The translations under genes were made by a program, and so were the position numbers. Shown piece after piece: positions 17,258 to 27,067 of a stretch of DNA of 64,000 nucleotides (position 1 is its first letter; the number at the start of each line of letters is the position of its first letter). The notes under the pieces are model-generated. The model worked only from the letters and a program-made list of their open reading frames with translations. It was not told the DNA's origin and did no database searches. The stretch spans positions 1 through 64,000 of the forward strand of contig DAIDJF010000023.1 in the NCBI GenBank assembly GCA_027451525.1, given 5' to 3'. Source of the DNA: Ktedonobacterales bacterium (GTDB lineage: Bacteria; Chloroflexota; Ktedonobacteria; Ktedonobacterales; Ktedonobacteraceae).

Positions 17258-19435
17258 ATGACTACGCAAGCACAACTTCAACCAGTACAGCAGCCTGAAT
17301 CAGCAGAGGAACGGGAGTCATCGCGCCGCAAAGGCGACCTCTCGATCTTCGATCCCAAGATTCTTCGACGGGCGACGCTCGATTCGTTCAAGAAGCTTGA
17401 TCCACGTGTGCAGTTGCGAAACCCTGTCATGTTTGTCGTGGAAGTGGGCAGCGTGGTCACAACGATTGAATTCGTGCGCTTGCTCTTTACCGCACCCACA
17501 CGAACGTTTACGCAACAAACGTTGACCTATGAGACCATTTTCGTGCTGGCCGTGGCGATCTGGTTATGGTTCACGGTCCTGTTCGCGAACTTTGCCGAGG
17601 CGATGGCGGAGGGACGTGGCAAGGCACAAGCTGATACGTTGCGTAAAGCGCGTACAACAACAGTGGCAAAACGTCTGAGTAGCCGTGAGCGAACAGCGCG
17701 TTATACAGAGGTTGCCGCTCCCGATTTGCGCAAAGGCGACCTCGTGTTGGTCGAAGCAGGCGATGTGATCCCTGGTGATGGCGAGGTCGTTGAGGGCGTG
17801 GCATCCGTTGACGAGTCGGCGATCACTGGTGAGTCTGCTCCTGTTATTCGTGAAAGTGGCGGCGATAGAAGTGCGGTTACAGGCGGTACGCGCGTCCTGT
17901 CCGACTGGATTATTGTGCGCGTGACTGCCAATCCAGGCGAGACGTTCCTGGATCGCATGATTGCATTGGTCGAAGGAGCGCAACGCCAGAAGACGCCCAA
18001 CGAGATTGCGTTAAACATTCTCCTTGCCAGCTTGACAATCATCTTTGTGTTGGTCGTCGTTTCGCTCGAGCCGTTTGCTATCTATTCAGGTGCTCCCGTC
18101 TCGATTACTACGCTGATCGCGCTGCTTGTCTGCCTTATCCCAACGACGATTGGCGGTTTGCTCTCAGCTATTGGTATCGCGGGTATGGACCGCATGGTGC
18201 AACGGAACGTGTTGGCAATGAGCGGACGCGCGGTTGAGGCGGCAGGCGATGTCGATGTCTTGCTGCTGGATAAGACGGGCACCATCACGATTGGCAACCG
18301 TCAAGCCAGTCGTTTTGTCCCACTGCAAGGCGTTGAAGAGCAAGATTTGGCAAAAGCTGCCTTGCTTTCCAGTCTGGCCGATGAGACACCAGAGGGCCGT
18401 TCGATTGTAACCCTTGCCAAAGAAAAGTACGGATTATCGGAAGAGGCCGCACCCTCGGCAACGTTTGTGCCCTTCTCCGCGACAACGCGCATGAGCGGTG
18501 TCGATATGGAAGAAGGGACAGCAACGCTGCACGCTATTCGTAAAGGCGCGGGTGAGTCGATTGCTGCCTGGGTCGCTGAGCATGGCGGTCAGAGCAGCGA
18601 CGAATTAAGAAGTACGGTTGAGGGTATCGCGCGCGCAGGTAGCACGCCGCTAGTTGTTGCTGAGCTTACAAATACAGGTACAGGTGAGCAGGCACGTTTG
18701 CTTGGCGTCATCGAACTGAAAGATATCGTCAAGCATGGCATGCAGACCCGCTTTGAGCAACTGCGCAAAATGGGTATTCGCACGATCATGATTACGGGCG
18801 ATAACCCGCTGACCGCTGCCGCGATTGCCAAAGAAGCGGGTGTCGATGATTTTCTGGCTCAGGCTACGCCAGAAACCAAGATGAAGCTGATTAAAGATCA
18901 GCAACTTGGCGGTCGGCTCGTCGCAATGACAGGCGATGGCACAAATGATGCCCCCGCACTGGCGCAGGCTGATGTCGGTGTGGCAATGAACACAGGCACG
19001 CAAGCCGCGAAAGAGGCGGCCAATATGGTTGACCTCGACTCGAATCCTACCAAACTGATTGAAGTGGTCGAGGTTGGCAAGCAGCTACTGATTACACGTG
19101 GAGCTTTAACGACCTTCAGTATTGCCAATGATGTCGCCAAATACTTTGCGATCATTCCAGCGGCATTTGCGGCTACGTATCCGCAATTGAATGCTCTGAA
19201 TGTCATGCATCTGGCGACGCCTCACAGCGCGGTACTGGCAGCGGTTATCTTTAACGCATTGATTATCATCGCGCTGGTGCCTCTGGCGTTGCGCGGTGTC
19301 AAATATCGTCCGATTGGAGCGGGTCAACTGTTGCGTAACAATTTGCTGCTCTATGGCCTGGGCGGTATCATTATCCCCTTCGTCGGCATTAAGATTATCG
19401 ACCTGATTCTGGTCGCGCTGCACTTAACCTTGTAA
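17258..19435 (+). CDS. kdpB: K+-transporting P-type ATPase subunit B
   Basis: 725 aa. All P-type ATPase motifs are present: actuator [14 protein letters not shown], phosphorylation loop [14 protein letters not shown], and hinge [20 protein letters not shown]. KdpB hydrolyses ATP to drive K+ uptake through KdpA. The N-terminal 40 residues are hydrophilic, followed by the usual seven helices. Normal length is 680-730 aa. The stop is 49 nt before kdpC. Confidence 0.96.
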   Translation: MTTQAQLQPVQQPESAEERESSRRKGDLSIFDPKILRRATLDSFKKLDPRVQLRNPVMFVVEVGSVVTTIEFVRLLFTAPTRTFTQQTLTYETIFVLAVAIWLWFTVLFANFAEAMAEGRGKAQADTLRKARTTTVAKRLSSRERTARYTEVAAPDLRKGDLVLVEAGDVIPGDGEVVEGVASVDESAITGESAPVIRESGGDRSAVTGGTRVLSDWIIVRVTANPGETFLDRMIALVEGAQRQKTPNEIALNILLASLTIIFVLVVVSLEPFAIYSGAPVSITTLIALLVCLIPTTIGGLLSAIGIAGMDRMVQRNVLAMSGRAVEAAGDVDVLLLDKTGTITIGNRQASRFVPLQGVEEQDLAKAALLSSLADETPEGRSIVTLAKEKYGLSEEAAPSATFVPFSATTRMSGVDMEEGTATLHAIRKGAGESIAAWVAEHGGQSSDELRSTVEGIARAGSTPLVVAELTNTGTGEQARLLGVIELKDIVKHGMQTRFEQLRKMGIRTIMITGDNPLTAAAIAKEAGVDDFLAQATPETKMKLIKDQQLGGRLVAMTGDGTNDAPALAQADVGVAMNTGTQAAKEAANMVDLDSNPTKLIEVVEVGKQLLITRGALTTFSIANDVAKYFAIIPAAFAATYPQLNALNVMHLATPHSAVLAAVIFNALIIIALVPLALRGVKYRPIGAGQLLRNNLLLYGLGGIIIPFVGIKIIDLILVALHLTL

Positions 19436-19484
19436 TTGCCTTCCGTAGGGAGAGTGGATAGCGAGAGAAAGAGAGAAACGCATC

Positions 19485-20246
19485 ATGAGTACAACACAGA
19501 TATCACCTGCCCAGGAGCAGCGCACACCCGCGCCGCGCCCTGTCACAGTGTTGACCTATCTCTGGCCTGCGGTAGCAATGACGCTGCTCTTTACCATCAT
19601 CACGGGACTGATCTACCCTGGAATTGTCACAGGATTGGCCCAGGTGATTTTCCCCAATCAAGCGAATGGCAGTTTCATCACTGTCAATGGCAAAGTTGTT
19701 GGCTCGGACCTGATAGGACAATATTGGACCTCATCGAAATACTTTCACGGACGACCATCAGCGACCTCGAATCCCAGTACAGGCGCGTCATCGCCGTATG
19801 AAGGTGACAACTCTTCGGCCTCGAACTTAGGACCGACGAACTCGGCCCTGCTCAATGGCAATGGGAGTCAGGTCACAATTGCGCCGGGTACGCCTGTGCC
19901 AGCGAACGCCACGCCAGTCGCCGGGCAGAAAAATACCTACTACGTGCCTGGAACGTATCTGGGCGTAAAAAATTATGCTCAGCAGTTCCGTCAGGAGAAT
20001 GGGTTAGCTCCCAACACACCACTGCCCTCGGATATTGTTACAGCATCAGGCTCTGGGCTTGACCCCGATATCTCTGTCGAAGCGGCCCTCTTACAGGTCA
20101 ATCGCGTCGCGCAGGTACGTGGACTTCCGGTGACAGTGGTGCATAATCTGGTGATGAGTCAGGTGCATGGACGTTTCCTCGGCATCTTTGGTGAGCCGTA
20201 TATTAATGTGCTGGAACTCAATATCGCCCTGGACAACTTAAAATAG
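19485..20246 (+). CDS. kdpC: K+-transporting ATPase subunit C
   Basis: 253 aa, one N-terminal membrane helix (LWPAVAMTLLFTIITGLIYP) and an extracytoplasmic domain. Conserved motifs are GSDLIGQYWTSSKYFHGRPS and ASGSGLDPDISVEAALLQV with RVAQVRGL. The length exceeds the usual 180-200 aa because of a Ser/Asn/Pro-rich insert at about residues 105-150. KdpC is the accessory subunit that promotes ATP binding by KdpB. It is the last gene of the operon, followed by a strong hairpin. Confidence 0.94.
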   Translation: MSTTQISPAQEQRTPAPRPVTVLTYLWPAVAMTLLFTIITGLIYPGIVTGLAQVIFPNQANGSFITVNGKVVGSDLIGQYWTSSKYFHGRPSATSNPSTGASSPYEGDNSSASNLGPTNSALLNGNGSQVTIAPGTPVPANATPVAGQKNTYYVPGTYLGVKNYAQQFRQENGLAPNTPLPSDIVTASGSGLDPDISVEAALLQVNRVAQVRGLPVTVVHNLVMSQVHGRFLGIFGEPYINVLELNIALDNLK

Positions 20247-20296
20247 CCTCTTCGCTTTTCATCAGGAGATGTCGAGCGGAGAAGTTCAATGCGTGT

Positions 20297-20329
20297 AAAA
20301 CCACCTCTCAGATCACGAGAGGTGGTTTT
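20297..20329. terminator. Bidirectional terminator between kdpC and the 170-aa protein
   Basis: Perfect 13-bp stem AAAACCACCTCTC / GAGAGGTGGTTTT with a 7-nt loop. Its A and T ends serve convergent genes on both strands. Confidence 0.9.
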
Positions 20330-20332
20330 ATA

Positions 20333-20845
20333 TTACTGGGCGGGTGTCGCAGACACTGTAGGAGTGGGCGTGCCTTTTTTAATCGCTCTTCCCGCGAGGA
20401 AACGATCAAGTTGTGTGGGTTGCTTCTCGAACCGTTTGATAATTGCCTGGACCTGTTTCTGTGTCAACTCACCGCTTGTTACTGATGCTTGTAGGCTTGT
20501 CTGAATTGCGGTGCTGACAATTGTTTGTAGTTGTGTAGATGAAACTCCTTGTGTACTTGCTATCTGAGTTAGCGTTTGTCCTCCTTGCAGGTCTGTGGTC
20601 AATTGCGTTGGGCTGAGTTTGAGGCCCTGCGCGATCTGGTTGATGATATCACTACGGTTTGTGCGCAAGGCGAGCGTGGTCGGATTGACGGTTTTGTTTG
20701 CGGTGACTGCGATGGTTGGTGCTGGTGTTGCTGCTGTCTTTTGACTGGCAGAGGTAAGCGTGGGAATGAGGAATAGTGCGCCGATACTTAGCAAGAATAT
20801 AAGTAGTAAGATGCCAATAATAGTAAACAGGACACGTTTATTCAT
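20333..20845 (-). CDS. Membrane-anchored repeat-domain protein, paralogue of the one at 26.2 kb
   Basis: 170 aa. An N-terminal helix (about residues 5-27) acts as signal-anchor, then a Thr/Ala/Pro linker. Next comes a domain of about 85 residues: IINQIAQGLKLSPTQLTTDL, QGGQTLTQIASTQGVSSTQL, then GELTQKQVQAI. It ends in a Pro/Thr-rich tail. The same unit occurs in the 241-aa protein at 26.2 kb. The domain looks like a helical, LysM-distant or SHOCT-like fold, but I do not recognise a named family. It probably sits outside the membrane; function unknown. Confidence 0.75.
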   Translation of the reverse strand: MNKRVLFTIIGILLLIFLLSIGALFLIPTLTSASQKTAATPAPTIAVTANKTVNPTTLALRTNRSDIINQIAQGLKLSPTQLTTDLQGGQTLTQIASTQGVSSTQLQTIVSTAIQTSLQASVTSGELTQKQVQAIIKRFEKQPTQLDRFLAGRAIKKGTPTPTVSATPAQ

Positions 20846-21007
20846 ATTTTATACTCCTCTATATACGCGATATCACGGGCTTGGTGTCTTGACATCTTTA
20901 GTATAAGTGAAAGCGTTCAAGAAAATGTTTATGACGGTTCAAGGTTTGCTCAAGATTGTATGCGAACTGTTGTGAAGCGAGAAAAAATAGAACCAGAACA
21001 ATTCTTG

Positions 21008-21463
21008 TTATTCGCCAGCCTCTGCGAGAAGACGAGCAAGAAGATCAGGATGAAAGCGTCTTCCCTGGTTGAGCATTTGGGTAATAGGTGGACGAAGTGC
21101 CAGAATATATCCCAATTGCTTGGCGCGCAAGAGTACAGCCAACGTTCCTGCTAGCGGCAAACCAAGCTGAGCAGCAATTCTGCGCGCCTTGCGCTCATCC
21201 AGCAAGATCAGGCGCGCACCCACCATTTGCGCCAAAGAAATTGCTGCCGCTTCGCCGACATCCAGGAGCGGAAGTGTCGGATCAATCGTGACATCGACCA
21301 CACGCAGCCAGGACAACTGTGTCAGGTCCGGTTCGGTCGGTGGAGCCTTTGCTTGATACTCCTGGAGAACGATACGCGGAGCCCAGATGCTGCCATACAG
21401 GAGTGGAAGAAGATCAAGCAGTCCTACTCCGGCAAGGGTAATCAGAGGCGTTGTGTTCGTCAC
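21008..21463 (-). CDS. DUF3368 PIN-like putative toxin
   Basis: 151 aa. It starts with GTG at 21463, 10 nt after the antitoxin-like gene. DUF3368 features are NTTPLITLAGVGLLDLL (N-terminal acidic/polar core), LDVGEAAAISLAQ (the GE-A-I-ALA motif), LILLDERKARRIA (DE-Ar metal position), GTLAVLLRAKQLG (GT-G-L) and a C-terminal helix ending FHPDLLARLLAEAGE. PIN nucleases cut RNA. The first Asp, usually in VSDTSPL, is Asn here (TNTT), as often in this subfamily. It pairs with the UPF0175 gene as a probable toxin-antitoxin unit. Confidence 0.82.
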   Translation of the reverse strand: MTNTTPLITLAGVGLLDLLPLLYGSIWAPRIVLQEYQAKAPPTEPDLTQLSWLRVVDVTIDPTLPLLDVGEAAAISLAQMVGARLILLDERKARRIAAQLGLPLAGTLAVLLRAKQLGYILALRPPITQMLNQGRRFHPDLLARLLAEAGE

Positions 21464-21473
21464 AACTGGCGGA

Positions 21474-21710
21474 CTATCCGTGGCTGGCCTCTTTCTGGAA
21501 ATCTATTTCGTCATCGAACAGCGAAACATTGTACTGACTTAATAGGTCGAGAAATTCTCGTCGGGTGCAACCCAGGAGCGTTGCCCCCTCTCCTGAAGAG
21601 AGTTCGCCCAGTGCGTAGAGTCGCACCACTAGTGCCTCAAAAGCGAGTGCCTCTAGCTGTTGCTGATTTTTCCCTGTTAGATGCTCAGGAACGTGCAAAT
21701 GCAATTGCAT
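21474..21710 (-). CDS. UPF0175 putative antitoxin
   Basis: 78 aa from the ATG at 21710, where AGGAGAAGG precedes; a longer frame starting at 21743 lacks a site. The sequence LALHVPEHL-like N-terminus followed by ALAFEALVVRLYALGELSSG, GEGATLLGCTRREFLDLLSQ is typical of UPF0175: a small helix-turn-helix that usually precedes a DUF3368 PIN gene. It should bind the operon promoter and neutralise the PIN partner. The pair is complete and probably functional. Confidence 0.82.
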   Translation of the reverse strand: MQLHLHVPEHLTGKNQQQLEALAFEALVVRLYALGELSSGEGATLLGCTRREFLDLLSQYNVSLFDDEIDFQKEASHG

Positions 21711-21772
21711 GGAGACCTTCTCCTTTATTGGTAATAGTAACACGCATCTCTTTCCTTATTATACGATACAAA

Positions 21773-22216
21773 TCAGCAGCTCCTCGCGAGGGTCAGCACG
21801 CAGATTTCACGACAGACGAAGAGAGAGGTAGATATTCGCTCCCCTCCTAAAAGAGGATGAAGAAACTTCTCATGGAATCTTATACTTGTACGTTGCTTTG
21901 TCTCATGCGTTGCACACAATCCCTGGGCAGGTTCTTCAGCATCCACCAGATACTGATGGTGTAGTGTTGTCAGCACCGTCCTTAGTGCAGAAGAATGCTG
22001 GCCTTGCCCGATGATGAGGACCAGATCGATATCAGAGGCACTCTGTTGCATGCCGTGAATGGAGCTAGCGAGAGAGCCACCGATGTACGAGGAGATACCA
22101 ACCTCCTGGAGAGTCTCTATGACAGGAACTACGATTTTTGTGAGGTCGATGGGCTGTTCTTGCCACTCAGGCGCAGCCTTTTGCCGCCTGTTTTGTTCGC
22201 GCTTGGGGCCGTACAA
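21773..22216 (-). pseudogene. Minimal nucleotidyltransferase-like relic, probably frameshifted
   Basis: The N-terminal 95 residues match a small nucleotidyltransferase-like protein: VVPVIETLQEVGISSYIGGS, LASSIHGMQQSASDIDLVLI (the GGS...DID metal motif). After about residue 95 the frame turns into unfamiliar sequence. A one-base shift restores family-like residues (CVQRMRQSNVQV), but that frame then has stops. The gene therefore seems to have lost its C-terminal half. It sits between an antitoxin-toxin pair and a Uma2 gene, in a decayed region. An intact short variant cannot be excluded. Confidence 0.5.
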
Positions 22217-22237
22217 GCAGAAGAAGCGACAGCGACG

Positions 22238-22822
22238 CTAGTGTGCCGTGTCCTCTGCCGTTTCTTCAAATTCAACGTCGATGTACGCTTCAGAAAAAGG
22301 AAAATGGATGCCCAGGCTATGCAGGAGAATTTCGTCTGTCGTTTCAAACGCTTCGTAAATCCATTTGTTTTCTTCTTTGTGGTAGCTTTCAATTTTCCGT
22401 GATTGTGAATCTACCAGTACATACTCTTCGATGGTCGGATGAGCGCAATAGTTCTTGAGCTTCCATGTTCTGTCGGTGAGTTCTGTCGTGGGGGAAAGCA
22501 CTTCGACCACGAGGCGTGGCGCAGAAATGGCTTGCGTTCTTCCTCGGTCGCGTGGATCACAGGTGACCGTGACATCGGGATGGAAGTAGCGTGTTTCAGA
22601 AACGTACACTTTCATATCGGAACTGTAAACACGACAAGGGCCTCCACGCAACAGATGCCAAAGAAGACGCTGAATATTGGATTTGATGGTGTCATGATTG
22701 GCGGTTCCGCCTGCCAGCGCGTACACGCGACCATCGATATAGTCGTAGTTCGTCTCAGGATGGGTTGCTTCGAGTTGAAAGTAGGCGTCAACATTCATGA
22801 TCTGCTGATGCTCTAATGCCAT
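22238..22822 (-). CDS. Uma2-family (DUF820) putative restriction-like endonuclease
   Basis: 194 aa from the ATG at 22822, with GGAAGGAG upstream. The PD-(D/E)XK-like core is visible: YDYIDGRVYALAGGT, RVYSSDMKVYV, FHPDVTVTCDPRD, LVVEVLSPTTE and EEYVLVDS. The conserved D (PDVTV), E (VEVLS) and later K (KNYCAHPTIEEY) form the probable metal site. These proteins are very numerous in cyanobacteria and Chloroflexota and are of unknown biological role. The acidic tail VEFEETAEDTAH is unusual. A second paralogue lies at 54.2 kb. Confidence 0.82.
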   Translation of the reverse strand: MALEHQQIMNVDAYFQLEATHPETNYDYIDGRVYALAGGTANHDTIKSNIQRLLWHLLRGGPCRVYSSDMKVYVSETRYFHPDVTVTCDPRDRGRTQAISAPRLVVEVLSPTTELTDRTWKLKNYCAHPTIEEYVLVDSQSRKIESYHKEENKWIYEAFETTDEILLHSLGIHFPFSEAYIDVEFEETAEDTAH

Positions 22823-23060
22823 GGGCCGCTCCTTCCATGTACACATGATTGTCTGAACAGCCTGCGTAGATCTGCCCTATTATACCATACCGAATAACTC
22901 ACCGCTCGCCGAAAGCGGGTGTGTAGTCTGCCTTCTTCGATTCGTTCCAATGGAGAGCGGCGAGGAAGACGGCTGGCGAGGTATCTTTGAAGCCCTTTTC
23001 CATCCGTCTCCCTCCGATATCTTCTCTATCATGCTGTCACTTCCTGGCACTGGGTGGTGT

Positions 23061-23702
23061 TTATCCACCAAGAAAGTGAAGAAACTGCGAGAGTTGAGAA
23101 AAGCCGCCGGAGAAGAAAAGACATCCTACGATAATGAGGATAATTGGTGCAAGAATGCTAATCGCTCTCATAACTGCAATTCCAGCCAGGATCATCCCGA
23201 CCGCGAGGAAGTAAAAGCCGATGTCCAGGGAATATGAGATGTAATGGGCCGCGGCTAACCCAGAGGCTGACGTTGAATGATTGATGCTGGCATAGCCAAA
23301 ATGGACCGCCAAAAGGGTGAGCAACAGCCATCCCAACGCTTCGAGGAGCAGCGCAAATGCCTGAATTAGTCCCTTTACCCCTTGCGTGAAATTCCAATGC
23401 AGCAAGTGGGCAAGAGCACTTACCACGGCAGTGCTGCTGTCCTCGGAGAAAAAGAGCGACAAAACATCGAATAAGCCTAAGCATAACAAGGCAATGACTG
23501 CGGTACGTACAACGCTTTCAGGTGAGTTACTGGGCATGTTCAGCACAGTATACACATTGTTTGCTGCATTATAGCGCTGTCCGTCCACCATCGCATAGCC
23601 GCCTGGAGGGGCAAATTTAATTGTGTACCAGGGAAGAAAAGCGCCTATCAGGGTAATGATGGCACCACCAGCAGTCAAGGCTGCACGTACCGTTCGTTCC
23701 AT
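23061..23702 (-). CDS. Hypothetical multi-spanning membrane protein
   Basis: 213 aa if started at the ATG at 23702 (MERTVRAALTAGG); a longer frame opens at 23726. About five hydrophobic segments are visible (residues about 9-30, 70-90, 118-145, 160-185, 187-205). An extracytoplasmic loop with GGYAMVDGQRYNAANNVYT follows the first helix. No family recognised. No ribosome site precedes either start, and the upstream DNA is antisense to an NB-ARC fragment. The native promoter may have been replaced by that fragment. Confidence 0.55.
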   Translation of the reverse strand: MERTVRAALTAGGAIITLIGAFLPWYTIKFAPPGGYAMVDGQRYNAANNVYTVLNMPSNSPESVVRTAVIALLCLGLFDVLSLFFSEDSSTAVVSALAHLLHWNFTQGVKGLIQAFALLLEALGWLLLTLLAVHFGYASINHSTSASGLAAAHYISYSLDIGFYFLAVGMILAGIAVMRAISILAPIILIIVGCLFFSGGFSQLSQFLHFLGG

Positions 23703-25143
23703 CAGTGGACTGGGTGGTATTGGCAAGACACAACTCGCTATCGAGTATGCCTATCGCTATGCCCATGAGTACGAGGCGGTGCTCTGGGTACAGGCTACTT
23801 CACGTGAAGTACTCGTTTCCGACTTCGCCAGTCTAGCTCAGACGCTGGATTTGCCAGACAAAAGAGAAAAGGATCAGTTGCGTATCATTAGAGAGGTGAA
23901 ACATTGGTTGCAAGAACACAGTACATGGTTGCTGATCCTGGATAACGCAGATGATTTAAATGTGATCGTAGACTTCTTACCTCGTGCAGTGGGGGGAGCG
24001 ACGTTGATAACAACGCGCTCTCAGGTCACCGGAAAAATCGCCAGGAGGATTGCAGTAGAAAAGATGGAGATGTCCGAAGGCATCCGCTTCGTGCTACGCC
24101 GGGCCAAAGTGTTAGAGGAAGACGAGCCACTGGAGAAGGTGTCATCAGCCAGCCGTATCGCGGCCCAGCATCTGGTTGAGGAGCTTGGTGGCTTGCCATT
24201 AGCACTGGATCAAGCAGGAGCATATATCGAAGAAACTGGATGTAATTTCCTAGAATATCTAGACCTCTACGGACAGCACCGTCTGATGCTACTCAAACGT
24301 GAGAGCAGTATGCCAGACGAGTATCCTCATACAGTAGCTAGCACATGGACGCTCTCCTTCTTCCAGGTCGAGCAGGCTAATACGATTGCTCAACTCTGCA
24401 AACAGTATCAGCTCATTGGCGAGGAAGCTGGACGCTTGTTCTATGAGGCGGCGACCTATCTTCGGCAGCGTGCTCGTTATCAGGAAGCGGAGTCACTCTA
24501 TCAGCATGCATTACACATTCGCGAACAGCAGTTAGGGCCAGAGCATCCTCATGCAGCCTATCCACTCAATGGGCTAGCAATCCTTTACGATGAGCAGGGC
24601 AAGTATATAGAGGCGGAGCCGCTCTACCTGCGTGCGTTGCGCATCCGCGAACAGCAGTTAGGTCCGCGACATCCCCTTGTGGCGTATTCGCTCTACGGCT
24701 TGGCAAACTTTTACTACGAGCAAAGTCAATACGAGCAGGCGGAGCCGCTTTACCTACGAGCTTGGCACATCAGAGAACAGCAACTAGGGCCAGAGCATCC
24801 CCAGTTGGCTTATCCACTCAACGGCTTGGCGAACCTCTATGGTGAGCAAGGTAAATATGCGCAAGCGGAGCCACTCTACCTACAAGCCTTACACATCAGA
24901 GAACAGAGTCTGGGATTGGAGCATCTTGAAATGGCGACAACGCTTCAGGATTTTGCAGCTTTTCAGGAAATACGAGGAAATCAGCAGGATGCGTGTTCTC
25001 TTTACCTGCGTGCGCTCAATATCCGCGAGCATGTGCTTGGAACACAGCATCCTAAAACAATCCAGATACGCACGCGCCTTATCGCCTTGCGGCACGCACT
25101 GGGACAATACGAGGATGAACCTCCTCCGAATCCTCAAAGCTAA
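23697..25143 (+). pseudogene. Truncated NB-ARC / TPR protein gene
   Basis: The frame opens in the middle of a P-loop ATPase: ISGLGGIGKTQLAIEYAYRY, Walker B WLLILDNADDL, and GGLPLALDQAGAYIEE. It then jumps at about residue 250 of the open frame (SFFQVEQAN) to TPR repeats, missing the winged-helix part of the family. Four and a half 42-residue TPR units with the consensus EPLYLRALRIREQQLGPEHP follow to a natural stop. Full-length relatives are 700-1000 aa with an N-terminal sensor or effector domain. That N-terminus is absent and no ribosome site is seen, so this is a 5'-truncated, internally deleted relic. STAND-type proteins act as signalling switches, often in defence. Confidence 0.75.
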
Positions 25144-25231
25144 GATATATTCAGCAAATTAACGCAGGATCAGCAGATGGTTTAGCAAACGGATAACAAA
25201 AATCTGCTGTAGCAGAACTGGTCAAAATCGG

Positions 25232-25504
25232 TTATTGGGAGAGCGTCTCGGTGATCTGGCGGATGCGTTGTTGTATCTCTATGAGTGTTTGATGGACCTG
25301 CTGCGCTTGCCTTTGTAATGCTGCGAGTTCGGCTCCCCCTTTTGTCCCTGGAGGCATTCTATCAATCGCACGGTCAAGAAAAGCAAAGCTGCTCAGTGCT
25401 TTCCCATACGCCTGATGCGAAAATTCCTGTGCTCTTTGAAGGAGTGGGCGTTGCGTGAGTTGGCGACTAGTCTGGCGAAGGTCCAACAGTGGCAAGAGGC
25501 CCAA
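25232..25504 (-). pseudogene. Possible remnant encoding a coiled-coil C-terminus
   Basis: 90-codon frame. The last 60 residues (ALSSFAFLDRAIDRMPPGTK, then AALQRQAQQVHQTLIEIQQ) read like a genuine helical C-terminus. The first 30 overlap the repeat fragment on the other strand and look spurious. There is no start signal. It is probably the tail of a lost gene in the degraded island. Confidence 0.3.
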
Positions 25505-26047
25505 TGGGTGATCGCCAGCATCTCGGACAACGATTGGAAGGCGAGGGCGTTGCGTGCGTTAGTGAGTAGCCTAGTGCAAAGGCAACAGTGGCAAGAAGTA
25601 CAACGGGTGATTGCCCCAGCATGCAGGACAGCGATGAGCAAGCGAAGGCGTGGAGTCATGAAACGTCACCAGCAATTCCAGCAAGAACTGAAAGAGAAAG
25701 CTGGTCCTCTCTGGAAGGATAGCGGGTATGTGTTTTGTAACAGCTTGGGGGCATTTTATCATGCAGGGCCTCTTTCACGAAGATATAAGAAGTTATTGCG
25801 ACGTGCGAATCTCCCCAATATCAGGTTTCACGATCTCAGGCATAGCGCGGCAACTATCCTGATGAGTATAGGGGTGAATCCAAAGATGGTGCAGGAGTTG
25901 CTTGGGCATGCCGACGTTGTGACCACGCTCAACATTTATTCGCACGTGTTACCATCCATGCAACAAGACGCGGCACAAAAGTTGGATAATCTGTATCGGC
26001 GTAATGAGCCTACCGGTGACGATAAAAACGTACCTGACAGCCACTAA
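25415..26047 (+). pseudogene. Chimeric remnant: helical repeat fragment joined to tyrosine recombinase C-terminus
   Basis: The N-terminal 66 residues are two copies of a helical repeat (LATSLAKVQQWQEAQWVIAS, LVSSLVQRQQWQEVQRVIAP). From about residue 70 the frame is the catalytic half of an XerC/phage-type integrase: RFHDLRHSAATILMSIGVNP carries the HxxR box, ELLGHADVVTT the His, and LNIYSHVLP the tyrosine nucleophile. The N-terminal arm- and core-binding domains and the first catalytic Arg are missing, so it cannot recombine DNA. It marks an old integration event at this island. Confidence 0.75.
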
Positions 26048-26145
26048 TGGGTTTTGCTGTCAGGTTCGCTGTCACCAGTATTTTCAGATCTGTGAGCATG
26101 TAGTATGAAGTGGCTTGAGAGGTCATTTTAATGCGCAAAAAGTAA

Positions 26146-26184
26146 GACACGGGAACCACATTGCTCGCATGTCGTTCTCGTGTC
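26146..26184 (-). terminator. Hairpin downstream of the 241-aa repeat protein
   Basis: Eleven-base arms GACACGGGAAC / GTTCTCGTGTC (one G-U pair), 36 bp beyond the stop of the gene ending at 26220. There is no strong T-run. Confidence 0.5.
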
Positions 26185-26219
26185 CGTAAATCCGTGCGGG
26201 AGGGTAGGAAGATTGTCTG

Positions 26220-26945
26220 CTATGCGTTCTGTCCGGGTAAGCCACCAAAGTGACCGGGCATACCTGGGCCATGACCATCCAGAAGGTGCTGCAAGAACTG
26301 GGGGTTGCTCTTGATCTGCTGCTGAATGTTGTTGGCCTGGGTCTGCGTCAGATCACCATTGCTGACAGCCTGCTTGAGAATGCTCTGAATGGTGTTGTTA
26401 AGCAGGGTTTGCAGTTGCGAGGCCGAGACACCCTGCGTGGTCGCGATTGCGCTCAGGCTCTTGCCAGACTGTAGATCGCTGGTCAACTGGGCGGAGGTCA
26501 GATTGAGACCTTTCGCGATATCGCTCACCGCTGTGCTCATGTATTTGTGCAGCACTGCGCTGCCTGCAAGGCCAAACCTATTTCCACCGCGTGGGCCATG
26601 CAGTCCGGGCAGACCACAGACCTGCTTATTTGCCATGCTTTGTTCGATCTGGGTAGCTTGTGCCTGCGTTAGCTTGCCATCCTTGACCATCTGGTTGATG
26701 ACATCGGTGCTTGCTGCCTGTTCCGCTTGCTGAAGTGTGCTAGCGGAAACATTAAGACGCTTTGCCAGATCACTCTGATATTGAGAACAATAGGTATTGG
26801 TAGTTGGGGTTGCAGTTGTAGCACTTGTTTTGCTGCTGCCGCTTGTATTAGCCGAGGCCAGTAGCGGCCCTGCATAGAACGCTCCAAAAAGGATAGCGAG
26901 CAGAAGAATAAAACTGCCGCCTCCAATCATAAGGAATTTGCGCAT
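26220..26945 (-). CDS. Membrane-anchored protein with two related helical repeat domains
   Basis: 241 aa. An N-terminal signal-anchor helix (about 7-30) precedes a Ser/Thr linker. Domain 1 contains QSDLAKRLNVSASTLQQAEQ and GKLTQAQATQIEQSM, then a Gly-rich loop. Domain 2 contains SDIAKGLNLTSAQLTSDL, SLSAIATTQGVSASQLQT and GDLTQTQANNIQQQI, ending GHGPGMPGHFGGLPGQNA. Domain 2 aligns closely with the protein at 20.3 kb. Both are probably exported and anchored in the membrane. AGAGG precedes the ATG. Function unknown. Confidence 0.75.
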   Translation of the reverse strand: MRKFLMIGGGSFILLLAILFGAFYAGPLLASANTSGSSKTSATTATPTTNTYCSQYQSDLAKRLNVSASTLQQAEQAASTDVINQMVKDGKLTQAQATQIEQSMANKQVCGLPGLHGPRGGNRFGLAGSAVLHKYMSTAVSDIAKGLNLTSAQLTSDLQSGKSLSAIATTQGVSASQLQTLLNNTIQSILKQAVSNGDLTQTQANNIQQQIKSNPQFLQHLLDGHGPGMPGHFGGLPGQNA

Positions 26946-27067
26946 AAAACCTCTTTCTCTATTATGCTCTCTTCATATATTCTAGGGACTGATCTTCTTT
27001 GTATCAGTCATCCATAGCATAAAACTGAGCAATGAGAAATGCATGTGAAAAGTCTAAAGTTTCTATC

